A program made the translations under genes and the position numbers. The notes beneath the pieces are model-generated. The model ran no database searches, was not told the DNA's origin, and saw only the letters and a list, made by a program, of their open reading frames with translations. DNA of 43,949 nucleotides, from NCBI GenBank assembly GCA_964590955.1, contig CAZPYT010000006.1, positions 1-43,949 on the forward strand. The letters run 5' to 3'. Source of the DNA: CAZPYT01 sp964590955. GTDB taxonomy: Bacteria; Patescibacteriota; WWE3; UBA101185; UBA10185. How positions within the stretch are numbered: position 1 is the stretch's first letter; the number at the start of each line of letters is the position of its first letter. Shown piece by piece: positions 14,978 through 22,918 of this stretch.

Positions 14978-15514
14978 ATGGGGTGCTACCAAGCAAGGCC
15001 TTGCCTCTGCTCACGCCACCACCATGGATCCGTTATACACACAACGCATAGCGATGCATGCATTCCTCCAAGTATGGCTCTCCATGGAAGCCAAGAATCG
15101 TCGTCACCCAATATTCCCGCAGGTTGGAATTGTTACTGGGTTCTTGAATTTCGCCTAAGCGGAATCGAGTTCGTCCTGCGCGTTCAAGAAGGGTTCAATA
15201 AAGCAACCCTGAGACGTTGCGTGATTTTGATTGCCCGGGAGTGCTTTCAGCGTATGTTTCAAGCTGAAAGGGCCAGGAAAAGAAAGGCTGAACCGCCTAC
15301 TGCATCTCAATCAAAACCAGTCCATGTATCCATAACAGGTAGAATTATATATTATTTTTTGAACGCTGTCAATAGTTATAGGTTATGCTCGGCCAACTCT
15401 AATTGTAAGTTCTATGAATCCTTAAAATTCAAAAACCTGAGTCTGTTCTTTCGGCCACAACTCGGTATTAAAAAATTTTATTCTTTTTGGAGTTATTTTA
15501 TAAACCCGAGATAG
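14978..15514 (+). CDS. possible Cys/His-rich orphan protein (uncertain)
   Basis: An open frame of 178 codons with an upstream promoter, a foldable leader and GGGGTGG as Shine-Dalgarno. The first 120 codons are GC-richer than the surroundings. They read like a small protein: a Cys/His-rich start (MGCYQARPCLCSRHHHG), a central WNCYWVLEF and a basic FQAERARKRKAEPP. The last 50 codons look like random AT-rich sequence, and the final 93 nt overlap the 3' end of the convergent gene. The real gene may therefore end early by frameshift, or the whole frame may be non-coding. A GTG-started frame at 14967-15158 competes with it. No family recognised. Confidence 0.35.
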   Translation: MGCYQARPCLCSRHHHGSVIHTTHSDACIPPSMALHGSQESSSPNIPAGWNCYWVLEFRLSGIEFVLRVQEGFNKATLRRCVILIARECFQRMFQAERARKRKAEPPTASQSKPVHVSITGRIIYYFLNAVNSYRLCSANSNCKFYESLKFKNLSLFFRPQLGIKKFYSFWSYFINPR

Positions 15515-15883
15515 TCCGGCTTCTAAAAACTTTTTTGGATCACTTAATTTTTCACCTTTATCCTCTGCAATTAGTTTATTCCACATTTTAAACATCCATT
15601 CTAATTTATCTAACAAATTTACTTCTTCTGCGATACCGTGCAGTTGTATACCTTTTTGTGGTTTGTAAATTGGCTGATGTGAGTCTGCAATTGCCACTGC
15701 CACTCTATTATCCGTTTTTAGTGCTACACAATGTTCTCTATGATGTTTGCTTAAAAAATATAAATTCAATTCATCGTCATGTACGTAATACAAATTTGCT
15801 ATCCATGGATATTCACCACGAGTAGCTACTGACATTAGTTTTTGAGTTTTTAGATAGTTGTTTATTTCTTTTTTTAGATCCAT
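15422..15883 (-). CDS. pyridoxamine 5'-phosphate oxidase-like flavin split-barrel protein
   Basis: 153 residues. LKTQKLMSVATRGEYPWIANL, an FMN-binding strand pair, DDELNLYFLSKHHREHC, NRVAVAIADSHQ and GIQLHGIAEEV are the ordered blocks of the small PPOX (YhbP-like) split-barrel family, which binds FMN or F420. The C-terminus VYKITPKRIKFFNTELWP is also typical. It is not a true PdxH. The start at 15883 is preferred over an upstream in-frame codon because MDLKKEINNYL begins the domain and TATTAT ends 5 nt before it. Its ATG is only 18 bp from the divergent ATG at 15902. Confidence 0.85.
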   Translation of the reverse strand: MDLKKEINNYLKTQKLMSVATRGEYPWIANLYYVHDDELNLYFLSKHHREHCVALKTDNRVAVAIADSHQPIYKPQKGIQLHGIAEEVNLLDKLEWMFKMWNKLIAEDKGEKLSDPKKFLEAGLSRVYKITPKRIKFFNTELWPKEQTQVFEF

Positions 15884-15901
15884 ATACAATAATAATATCA
15901 T

Positions 15902-17080
15902 ATGCATGAGACCTTAGATGTATTCGAACATAGTGATCATGAGCGACATAGTGAGATTGTAGCTGCAGAAAGAGCGGTTGCAGCAGTTGAAAAACTAAGC
16001 CGGAATGATTTTGCAACGTTAGAAAAAATAATTCTTCAGGATATTTCACCGTTGGGTGAATTCCACGGTGCGAATGAAGGGCACGTTCGTCAGGTACACG
16101 CAATTGGTATGAAAATAGCACGTGAGTCAGATAATTTTCAAAATGAAAATGAACAGCGCTTAGTATCACTAATGATTCTACTACACGATATAAAGAAGAA
16201 AGCCGGTCCTGAAAATCCTGCTAATTTAGTCGCGCATGCACATTTGAGCGCAGAGGAAATTCCACGCTATTTGGCAAATATTGACAATAGAAAGCGTGAA
16301 TTTATTGATGACCCGCTTAAAGTACCTGATTCGTTAGCATCTTTTTTAGAAAGTGAAGAGGGTCAAGCAATGGCTCTTTTTATTGCCAGAACAGTGGAGA
16401 CGCATTCAGCAATTCCGTATATTGAGAAGCACAAAAAATTTGATTTTGATATGATTCAGAATATGGATGTAAATGAGCGTCCTTTTCTAAAACAGACCAC
16501 TTTACCAGATGGTCGTACAGACTACACAGTTCTACACCCGGTTGACAAATATGGAGACTTATTGCGTGCTGCTGATACTCTTTCAAACTATGGAATAATA
16601 CATGATCTTAAAATGCCTTTATGGGAAGGCGCAGATCCCGCATTAGCAAAGTACAGTGGATTCCTAAAAATTATCAGATTGAATATGCCAATGCTTCTTA
16701 GCGAGGAGTTTCTAAATGTCTATGAAAGCGCGAAGGCTGCATATAACGATGGTGTTTACGATAACTTACCTGCAGCAAAAGCAATGGCTTTTCAGTCTGC
16801 ACGAAGAGCTTATGATATTGCCCATTATTTCGAGGGATCTTTTCCACAGGTTACTATTGACGGTGATACCATAGAGCACAATGACCTTGAAATAAAAAGA
16901 TATGATTTGTCATTCAGAATCGACGAGTTGAAAGAACAGCACCGAGATTCGGAGGCAGAAGAATTATTCACCGTATTGCGTCAGGTGGAAGGCTTATTAA
17001 GATATGAGCTAATGAAAGCATTTCAAGAAAACGAGCGTGTCGATGCTTCAAAATACGATATGAGCAAGCCTCTTCCATAA
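15902..17080 (+). CDS. HD-domain protein, 392 aa
   Basis: NEGHVRQVHAIGMKIA (about 59-74) and LVSLMILLHDIKKKA (about 88-102) give the H...HD metal site; DLLRAADTLSNYG (about 220) supplies the later Asp. A long helical C-terminal part (IDELKEQHRDSEAEELF) follows. Predicted phosphohydrolase of unknown substrate. One nucleotide separates its stop from the NMN adenylyltransferase-like gene, so the two are co-translated and may act on the same nucleotide pool. No Shine-Dalgarno; a -10-like TAATAT sits right at the start. Confidence 0.8.
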   Translation: MHETLDVFEHSDHERHSEIVAAERAVAAVEKLSRNDFATLEKIILQDISPLGEFHGANEGHVRQVHAIGMKIARESDNFQNENEQRLVSLMILLHDIKKKAGPENPANLVAHAHLSAEEIPRYLANIDNRKREFIDDPLKVPDSLASFLESEEGQAMALFIARTVETHSAIPYIEKHKKFDFDMIQNMDVNERPFLKQTTLPDGRTDYTVLHPVDKYGDLLRAADTLSNYGIIHDLKMPLWEGADPALAKYSGFLKIIRLNMPMLLSEEFLNVYESAKAAYNDGVYDNLPAAKAMAFQSARRAYDIAHYFEGSFPQVTIDGDTIEHNDLEIKRYDLSFRIDELKEQHRDSEAEELFTVLRQVEGLLRYELMKAFQENERVDASKYDMSKPLP

Positions 17081-17081
17081 T

Positions 17082-17561
17082 ATGTCAAAAAAATATTTAA
17101 CAGGTTTAGTAATAGGCAAATTTTATCCACTGCACAAAGGCCACCAGTATTTAATCGAGACGGCTCTAGCGAAAACTGAGCAGCTATCTGTAATTGTTAC
17201 GCATACACCTTTATATGAAATATCTGCTGAGGTGCGTGCATCATGGATCAAGACTCTATATCCTGAAGCAGATGTTCGAATATTTTTTCATGAGCCCTCT
17301 ATGGATAACCCATCACCAAACAAGTCAGAAATATGGGCAAAAAAGACTGTAGAGTTTTTAGGCTTTGTCCCTGAAGTTGTTTTTACATCTGAAGATTATG
17401 GGGACGCCTATTGCAAATTTATGGGAAGTAAGCACGTTGTTGTAGATAAAGCTCGTGAGAAGTATCCGGTTTCCGGAACGTTACTACGCAATAATATAAA
17501 GCAATACCTTGAGTACTTGGATCCGGTCGTACAGGAATATTTTAAATTGAATGGGGTTTGA
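17082..17561 (+). CDS. NMN adenylyltransferase-like nucleotidyltransferase (NadR/NadM type)
   Basis: 159 residues. GKFYPLHKGHQYLI (residues 12-25) is the HxGH nucleotidyltransferase motif. YPVSGTLLRNNIKQY (about 127-141) is the C-terminal SxTxLR motif. TSEDYGDAYCKFMG matches the NadR adenylyltransferase domain. It would join NMN (or a similar mononucleotide) to AMP, making NAD. It is shorter than full NadR and lacks the kinase domain. It lies 1 nt after an HD hydrolase gene; a synthesis/cleavage pair for a dinucleotide or cofactor is a reasonable inference. Confidence 0.85.
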   Translation: MSKKYLTGLVIGKFYPLHKGHQYLIETALAKTEQLSVIVTHTPLYEISAEVRASWIKTLYPEADVRIFFHEPSMDNPSPNKSEIWAKKTVEFLGFVPEVVFTSEDYGDAYCKFMGSKHVVVDKAREKYPVSGTLLRNNIKQYLEYLDPVVQEYFKLNGV

Positions 17562-17606
17562 TTTTATGAGTACCGTTGAAATGTTATACTCAAACAATCC
17601 TTCGAT

Positions 17607-18541
17607 ATGATAACTCTAAATGACATTAAGTTGAATAAAAAACGTGTTGAAAAGAGTTTAGGTGAAATCCACATTGACAGTATTTATCTTGAAACTCCTG
17701 ATGGTCTTGAAAATGTGTATTTCCAACCGGAAACTCTACATGAATTACGCAGTGCATCAAAAATATTAGTGCTATGGCGGTTGGAATTGCAATTAGTAAA
17801 AAACTGATGGTTAAGGGTGCGCCCTTGACCATAGATACCAGAATATTCCCAATTATAAAGTATCTCGTTAATGTACAAAGTGACAAAAACCTCGAAAAAA
17901 TTAAAAAATGGACTATTGGAAATTTGTTGACGCATACCACCGGATACGAAAAACAAATGTTTTCAGAAAGGTTTGTAAAGGATTTGGATGAAAATTCGTT
18001 ACTGGATTACGCTTTGAATTACGCAATGCCATATGAGGTTGGTGAAAGATATGCATACAATAATGTAGAACCTTTTGTAATCTCAGTGCTATTTCAAGAA
18101 GCATTCGATTTAAATTTATCAGACTTCATTAACGAGCATATTTTTAAAAAGATGGGAATTATTGATTACAAGTGGCTTAATTACGGTAAATATTGTGTGG
18201 CGGCTACAGGGCTATATCTTAGACACACAGATTTTCATAAAATTGCGCAACTGTTTTTGAATGGCGGCAATTATAATAACGAAGTAATTGTACCAAAGGC
18301 TTGGATTGATTCTATGTGTACTCCCTTTATTAAATCCATCGCTGAATTCAAACCGCAAAGGGTATTTCCTAAAATTTGGGGAGGATATTTTACTTTTGTT
18401 TCTCGGGATGGCTTTGTTTTTAGAGATGGCAGTAACGGCCAATACCTAATATTAAATAAAGATATGAGGATTTTAATAACCATACTCTCAACTGAGCCGG
18501 AAATGAAGAATGTAACCGAGGTTTTGAGAGGATTGTTATAA
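17607..18541 (+). pseudogene. beta-lactamase-family serine hydrolase, split by a frameshift
   Basis: The first frame (17607-17807) carries the start and LHELRSASK, the SxxK nucleophile motif. The second frame (entered near 17774, ending at 18541) carries AMAVGIAISKKLM, LLTHTTGYE, RYAYNNVEP (the YxN motif) and a C-terminal RDGSNGQYLIL in place of the HxG box. Adding one A to the run of five at 17759-17763 fuses them as SASK-NISAMAVG, exactly the family pattern. About 310 residues in all. It is either a real mutation, a sequencing indel in an A run, or slippage. Function if intact: serine hydrolase/esterase or penicillin-binding-like enzyme. Confidence 0.8.
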
Positions 18542-18585
18542 ATACCGACTATTTATAGTGGGGCAAAAGCTGATTCTGAAAGTTA

Positions 18586-18885
18586 TTAACTGATAATTTT
18601 ATCAAATATTTTATAAACAACTATACCCAAGTAAGGAAATATAATTACGAACAGATACTCTTCTATCGGCATGTATCCGATTTTTGGACCAAGCAGATAT
18701 TGTTGTCCGAAAGTCCAATGCCCTCTATAAATCGCAAAGTTATCCCAGACAGTTATAATAAAAATGCCTGCCAGATAGGTTAATAAACAATGTTTTCTTG
18801 ATTTGAAGAGTTTAACACCGAAGGACTTATGCAGTATAAGACTTAGTATTAATAAAATCATCAGGATTATAAAGTACTCAGGCAT
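18586..18885 (-). CDS. lycopene cyclase domain protein
   Basis: 99 residues, three membrane segments (about 2-18, 28-48, 75-93). WDNFAIYRGHWTFG followed by MPIEEYLF is the diagnostic pattern of the heterodimeric/fused lycopene cyclase domain (CrtYc/CrtYd, CarR type). These form beta-rings on lycopene in the membrane. One such domain is normally half of an enzyme. The second half could be elsewhere, could be the related protein at 1873-2367, or the protein may be a homodimer with another isoprenoid substrate. No other carotenoid gene is in the window. The start is fixed by TATAAT 6 nt upstream. Confidence 0.85.
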   Translation of the reverse strand: MPEYFIILMILLILSLILHKSFGVKLFKSRKHCLLTYLAGIFIITVWDNFAIYRGHWTFGQQYLLGPKIGYMPIEEYLFVIIFPYLGIVVYKIFDKIIS

Positions 18886-18891
18886 GTATCT

Positions 18892-18897
18892 ATTATA
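18892..18897 (-). promoter_or_regulatory. -10 box (leaderless)
   Basis: Minus strand TTGTGT, 18 nt, TATAAT, then AGATAC and the ATG at 18885. Confidence 0.65.
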
Positions 18898-19002
18898 GAA
18901 GATATAGTTAGGCCCACACAATGAAATTTAAGGTATTAGATCTAAATTTATTGAAAAACTATTTAGTCAGGGAGACAGATTTTTAAGAACTTCAAACATA
19001 CG

Positions 19003-19078
19003 GAGTTGGAAACGGGATTCGATTACGCGTTCTCGTCTGCCGGCGCTCCGCTCGCTCCGATATTCTCACCCGTTTCCA
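19003..19078 (-). other. tRNA-mimic module downstream of tRNA-Gly
   Basis: 19008-19022 (GGAAACGGGATTCGA on the plus strand) repeats exactly the T-arm/acceptor part of tRNA-Gly (19473-19487), and flanking GGAG and CGCG also match. CCCGTTTCC at 19069-19077 is its perfect inverted copy. The minus-strand RNA would be closed by GGAAACGGG/CCCGTTTCC. The core at 19049-19067 matches 16 of 19 positions of the module beside tRNA-Leu (7567-7585). See the finding on both modules. Confidence 0.5.
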
Positions 19079-19181
19079 CAAAAAGCTGCTGTCCACCTTT
19101 GGTGAACACAATTTTTTTGGAGCTCCAAATGAGTCTGGAAACAAATCTAGTAATGTAATTTAAAATAATAATACTAAAAAT

Positions 19182-19397
19182 TTAGCTCATGCTCTTTAAT
19201 AAAAGCATAAAAGAAATCCAAAAAATGGATATAATGGTAGGAGTAATAACGGTATCTAATTTATTTATATCCTTATCGCCAATAAAATAAACTACCCATA
19301 TTATTATAATCGGTATTAACCCATTCCAGGATTTTTGTTCAAATAGAAACAAATAAGATATAATAGTAATAACAAATAAACTAATTTTAATTAGCAT
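19182..19397 (-). CDS. small membrane protein, 71 aa
   Basis: Three hydrophobic segments with short polar links (ISLFVITIISYLFLF, GLIPIIIIWVVYFIG, VITPTIISIFWISFMLLL). Family not recognised. It is read from a leaderless promoter and lies between tRNA-Gly and the tRNA-Gly 3'-end copy at 19003, so it would be the only gene carried if these repeats are attachment sites. Very AT-rich, like the native genes. Confidence 0.6.
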   Translation of the reverse strand: MLIKISLFVITIISYLFLFEQKSWNGLIPIIIIWVVYFIGDKDINKLDTVITPTIISIFWISFMLLLKSMS

Positions 19398-19402
19398 ACT
19401 TT

Positions 19403-19432
19403 ATTCTAAAACAATTTAAATACAGATTGCAA
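19403..19432 (-). promoter_or_regulatory. leaderless promoter
   Basis: Minus strand TTGCAA (19427-19432), 18 nt, TAGAAT (19403-19408), 5 nt, ATG at 19397. Confidence 0.6.
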
Positions 19433-19465
19433 ATTTCCTTTAGAATGGTCGGAACTTCAAATCAC

Positions 19466-19542
19466 TGGAGCGGGAAACGGGATTCGAACCCGCGACCTTC
19501 TCCTTGGAAGGGAGACGCTCTAGCCAGCTGAGCTATTCCCGC
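19466..19542 (-). tRNA. tRNA-Gly (UCC)
   Basis: Acceptor GCGGGAA/TTCCCGC, discriminator T, encoded CCA. D-arm AGCTCAGCTGGCTAGAGC. Anticodon loop CTTCCAA gives UCC. T-arm GCGGGTTCGAATCCCGT. Confidence 0.97.
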
Positions 19543-19649
19543 ATTTTTTCTGGCACATGCTATTCTACAAAAAATCAGCGATTGATACCACACTTAATTC
19601 TTGAAAATTGTATTGGATCTATAAAAATACTTTTCGAAAACGCATATCC

Positions 19650-20102
19650 TCAATAATACTTTTTCAGTAGTGCCTGCTTCTTTTTATCAAATTCTCTCTC
19701 TGAAATTTTTCCTGTGTTTTTTAGTTCATTCAATCGTTTTAATGCCAGCTCGAAGTCTTTTATTTCCAAAGTAATTTTATCTGTACTATTTTGATTGTGT
19801 TTATGTGCCTGGTAGGTTTTTTCATCAATTATGTGTTTTATTTTCTCGGTTTGTTTTTTAGGTAGCCACTTTAGTTTAATCACCTGCTGACCTGTTGTAA
19901 TTATTTCCAAATGTGCAAATCTGACAATATACTTGTGGAGATTAGTTTGAGAAATATGATTATATGTTAGCGAAATTTCATCTGCAGATATCCAGTGGCG
20001 TCTTTTATAGACAATTCGGTCGTCATAAACATATAAATGCGGTCTAAAAATTGAAAAGTTGTAGAGTCTATTTCCGGCAACGTGAAGTAATAAAGTAGAC
20101 AT
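19650..20102 (-). CDS. bacterial PH-like domain plus SHOCT protein
   Basis: 150 residues. The first 85 residues form beta-strands with RPHLYVYDDRIVYKRR and ISLTYNHISQTNLH, as in bacterial PH-domain (bPH) proteins. The C-terminal 30 residues (LKRLNELKNTGKISEREFDK) are a SHOCT motif, a short helical oligomerisation tail. Probably soluble or membrane-peripheral. The role is unknown; SHOCT proteins often tune other membrane proteins. No Shine-Dalgarno; the start is uncertain because TATACA lies only 1 nt before this ATG. Confidence 0.75.
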   Translation of the reverse strand: MSTLLLHVAGNRLYNFSIFRPHLYVYDDRIVYKRRHWISADEISLTYNHISQTNLHKYIVRFAHLEIITTGQQVIKLKWLPKKQTEKIKHIIDEKTYQAHKHNQNSTDKITLEIKDFELALKRLNELKNTGKISEREFDKKKQALLKKYY

Positions 20103-20147
20103 ATGTATAGTTTATCACTTTTTGACCGAGCATCTTGAATCATGGTG

Positions 20148-20153
20148 TATACT
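20148..20153 (+). promoter_or_regulatory. -10 box of trxB (leaderless)
   Basis: TATACT, then TAAATA, then the ATG at 20160. A TTGACC lies upstream, but with a 20-nt spacer. Confidence 0.6.
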
Positions 20154-20159
20154 TAAATA

Positions 20160-21098
20160 ATGAGTGATAAAACCTATGATGTTGTGATTTTAGGCAGCGG
20201 ACCGTCCGGTTTGACTGCGGCTATTTATACTTCAAGAGCTAATCTTTCAACCTTTGTTTTTGCCGGAAACCCACCGGGCGGGCAATTAACAACCACCACC
20301 GAGGTTGAAAACTTTCCCGGTTTTACTGACGGCATAATGGGACCCGAGTTGGTATCAAACATGCGAAAGCAAGCTGAAAAATTCAATACAAATTTTGCTG
20401 ATGAAAATGTAGTTAATATTGAGGGTGACTTTGCATCAGGATTTTCTGTAAAGGGTGAATCCGGTAAAACTATTATTGGTAAGACAGTGATTGTTGCCAC
20501 AGGTGCTTCTGCCAAATGGTTGGAAGTCAACGGAGAAAATGACTACAGAGGACGAGGTGTTTCTGCGTGTGCTACATGCGATGGCTTCTTTTTTAAAGAC
20601 AAGTTAGTTGGAGTGGTCGGAGGTGGCGATGCCGCTATGGAAGAAGCTATATTTTTGACAAAATTTGCCAGCAAAGTTGTTGTTTTTGTGCGAGGTGCAA
20701 AGGAAGATATGAAAGCGAGTGCAATAATGAGAGATCGGGCTTTTGCAAATAAAAAAATTGAATTTAAATTTAATTCTGAAATACACGAAATCTTCGGAGA
20801 CAGTGTAATTAATGGCGTACTGCTTTATAATAACTCCGAAAAAAGAAATCAGAAATTTGAACTTCAGGGCTTATTTGTAGCAATCGGTCACAAGCCAAAT
20901 ACAGATTTTCTCAAAAATTTTATTGATATTGACGAAAAAGGATATATTGAAGTACATAATAATACGTATACTTCAAAAGATGGTGTTTTTGTAAGCGGTG
21001 ATGTTCATGACCATAGATATAGGCAAGCTATAACAGCCGCAGGGTTTGGTTGCATGGCCGCACTGGATGTAGAAAAATATTTATCATCATTGAAATGA
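20160..21098 (+). CDS. trxB: thioredoxin reductase
   Basis: Flavoenzyme that reduces thioredoxin with NAD(P)H. 312 residues, the usual size. GSGPSGLTAAIYTSRA (FAD site, about 12-27), CATCDG (redox-active pair, about 139-144), GGGDAAMEEAIFL (NAD(P)H site, about 158-170) and GVFVSGDVHDHRYRQAITAA (FAD site) are all intact. Leaderless start. The stop overlaps the next start by ATGA, so it is co-translated with the glycosyltransferase downstream. Confidence 0.98.
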   Translation: MSDKTYDVVILGSGPSGLTAAIYTSRANLSTFVFAGNPPGGQLTTTTEVENFPGFTDGIMGPELVSNMRKQAEKFNTNFADENVVNIEGDFASGFSVKGESGKTIIGKTVIVATGASAKWLEVNGENDYRGRGVSACATCDGFFFKDKLVGVVGGGDAAMEEAIFLTKFASKVVVFVRGAKEDMKASAIMRDRAFANKKIEFKFNSEIHEIFGDSVINGVLLYNNSEKRNQKFELQGLFVAIGHKPNTDFLKNFIDIDEKGYIEVHNNTYTSKDGVFVSGDVHDHRYRQAITAAGFGCMAALDVEKYLSSLK

Positions 21099-22516
21099 GC
21101 TTTCTAAAGAAAAAAGAGAATCTAATCTTAATACTGTTACTATTAGGCGCTTTTTTTCTCAGATTTAATAACTTAGGCTATTCAAATTTTTTTGGTGATG
21201 AAACTAAAACGTTTTATTTGGATAAAACTGTCTCAGCCACTAATTTTTTTCTGGACCAGCGAAAAGGTCCCATACAATTTTTAGTTGTATGGCTTGTAGA
21301 AAAAGCTGTAGGAAAATACGACCCATTGTTTACCCGACTACCTTTTGCTTTAAGCGGCTCTTTAGCATTGATTGCACTCTACCTGTTTACAAAAAAGCTG
21401 TTTGATGTAAAGACTGCCCTTTTTACTCTGGCATTATTTGCATTTAACGGATTTTTTGTAGGATTTTCACGAACAGTGCAATATCAAAGCGTTATGCTGT
21501 TTTTTGGATTTTCCGGTTTATATCTATTTTTGAAATATTTTGACACGAAAAGAGCAGTATTTTTGTTATTATCAGCTTTATCCTTATCTTTAGCTGTTTT
21601 AAGTCACTATGATGCCCTTATATTGCTGATTTTTGTTTTTGGCTATTCCTTTAAAATGAGGGATATAATTAAAAACGATTTCATTAAATATTTTATTTTA
21701 CCTTTACTCATACTACCCTCATTATTTTATTTACCGTATCTGCTAAACGGATATTTCAGCACAAATACTTTAAATTACTTGGGCAGACGTGTCATAGGTT
21801 TGGAATATGCACATAACATGAGTCTTTACACATTTTGGGTTTACAATCCAAGTCCTGCTTGGCTTGTATTACTTATTCCTCTAGCAACATTTTTCTATAA
21901 GAACAATGATTGGAAAATCAAAATTTTGATTGCTTGGTTTTTTATTCCATTTATATTGTTTGAAATGGTGTTTTCCAACCCCGGCACTCATATACATAAC
22001 TATCTATTGCCTCTTTTTATTTTGATTGGGTTCTCTTTAGGTAAAGCAAAAAATAAATTTATTCAAAATGCATATATTCTGGCTGTATTTTGCACATTCA
22101 TAACGAGTTTATATGTTTATATTCCCGGAATTAATAAAGGATATCCCTGGAAAGACTCTCATATCTTTATTCGTCCGATTTCAAAAATTAATAAGGAATT
22201 TCACTTGTTTTTATATGGTTTTGTTTATAATCGCGGTTGGAATCAGATTTCTGACTATATAAGGGAGCGGGGTGGTGTTCGAGAAGTTTACACAAATGAC
22301 AACGACACAATTGCAAAATATTATTTAAATGGAATCTCATATTCACCACCCGGTCCGAATTTTATTCCACAGTTTTATATTGATGTTATGGATAATCAGG
22401 AATTTGTTCTTAAAGAAGAAATTTTTACAAAAAAACAGTTAGAAAAATATGTACCCGAAAAAGAATTTTTTGTTGATGGAAATTTAGTAGCTGTATTGTA
22501 TCGGCTGGAAAATTAA
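21095..22516 (+). CDS. GT39/ArnT-type membrane glycosyltransferase
   Basis: 473 residues with about 11-12 membrane segments and a C-terminal outer domain. FFGDETKTF after the first segment carries the Asp-Glu pair of the GT-C family catalytic loop. GFSRTVQYQS fits the next family block. Such enzymes move a sugar or pentose from a polyprenyl-phosphate carrier to a protein or lipid on the outer face. The acceptor is unknown. The ATG at 21095 overlaps the trxB stop (ATGA), which supports it over an upstream start at 21050. Two more proteins of this class are at 25131 and 26639. Confidence 0.85.
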   Translation: MSFLKKKENLILILLLLGAFFLRFNNLGYSNFFGDETKTFYLDKTVSATNFFLDQRKGPIQFLVVWLVEKAVGKYDPLFTRLPFALSGSLALIALYLFTKKLFDVKTALFTLALFAFNGFFVGFSRTVQYQSVMLFFGFSGLYLFLKYFDTKRAVFLLLSALSLSLAVLSHYDALILLIFVFGYSFKMRDIIKNDFIKYFILPLLILPSLFYLPYLLNGYFSTNTLNYLGRRVIGLEYAHNMSLYTFWVYNPSPAWLVLLIPLATFFYKNNDWKIKILIAWFFIPFILFEMVFSNPGTHIHNYLLPLFILIGFSLGKAKNKFIQNAYILAVFCTFITSLYVYIPGINKGYPWKDSHIFIRPISKINKEFHLFLYGFVYNRGWNQISDYIRERGGVREVYTNDNDTIAKYYLNGISYSPPGPNFIPQFYIDVMDNQEFVLKEEIFTKKQLEKYVPEKEFFVDGNLVAVLYRLEN

Positions 22517-22554
22517 ACTCCCAAATCTTTGAATTACAAATGATTTGGGAGTTT
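22515..22554. terminator. bidirectional terminator
   Basis: A 13-bp stem AAACTCCCAAATC/GATTTGGGAGTTT between the convergent genes ending at 22516 and 22558. The minus strand continues AATTTTCC. Confidence 0.8.
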
Positions 22555-22557
22555 GCG

Positions 22558-22857
22558 TTACCACAATGTTCCCTGAGCAGCCTCGGGATGTTTTACTTTT
22601 TGCACAGCACCTTCGGCATGGGTCAATTGTTTCGCGGCTTCGGTTTCATCAAGAACATAGAAGTGATCATTCCCTCTTTTCTCCTTTTTACCTACCAAAG
22701 CCATGAACCTCTGTGTTTTCCATTGAGGTCTGCCAATGACCATCAGAAACAGCTTATTGTGCACAGTGCAAACTTTGCATCCTTCACTTCCCGCTTTTCG
22801 CATGATCGTGATGATGGCTTTCTTGTCATCATAGTTCAAAGGATTTGAATCGGCCAT
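22558..22857 (-). CDS. hypothetical protein, 99 aa, GC-richer
   Basis: Starts MADSNPLNYDDKKAIITIMR, then a CKVC motif (GSEGCKVCTVHNK) that could bind metal or form a disulfide, then a charged helical tail (DETEAAKQLTHAEGAVQKV). It is soluble. The start is set by GGAGATCAA directly before the ATG, a strong Shine-Dalgarno. GC content is clearly above that of the flanking glycosyltransferase and DUF4349 genes. Family unknown. Confidence 0.7.
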   Translation of the reverse strand: MADSNPLNYDDKKAIITIMRKAGSEGCKVCTVHNKLFLMVIGRPQWKTQRFMALVGKKEKRGNDHFYVLDETEAAKQLTHAEGAVQKVKHPEAAQGTLW

Positions 22858-22918
22858 TTGATCTCCTCTCTCCACACCACAAATAATTTGTTATGGCATA
22901 GAACTACAAAAAGTAATT

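Noticed and set aside
14967..15158. GTG-started 63-codon frame in the GC-rich patch
   Set aside because: The GTG lies inside the Shine-Dalgarno-like sequence that serves the ATG at 14978, and the frame ends where the other frame still looks coding. Kept only as an alternative in that entry.
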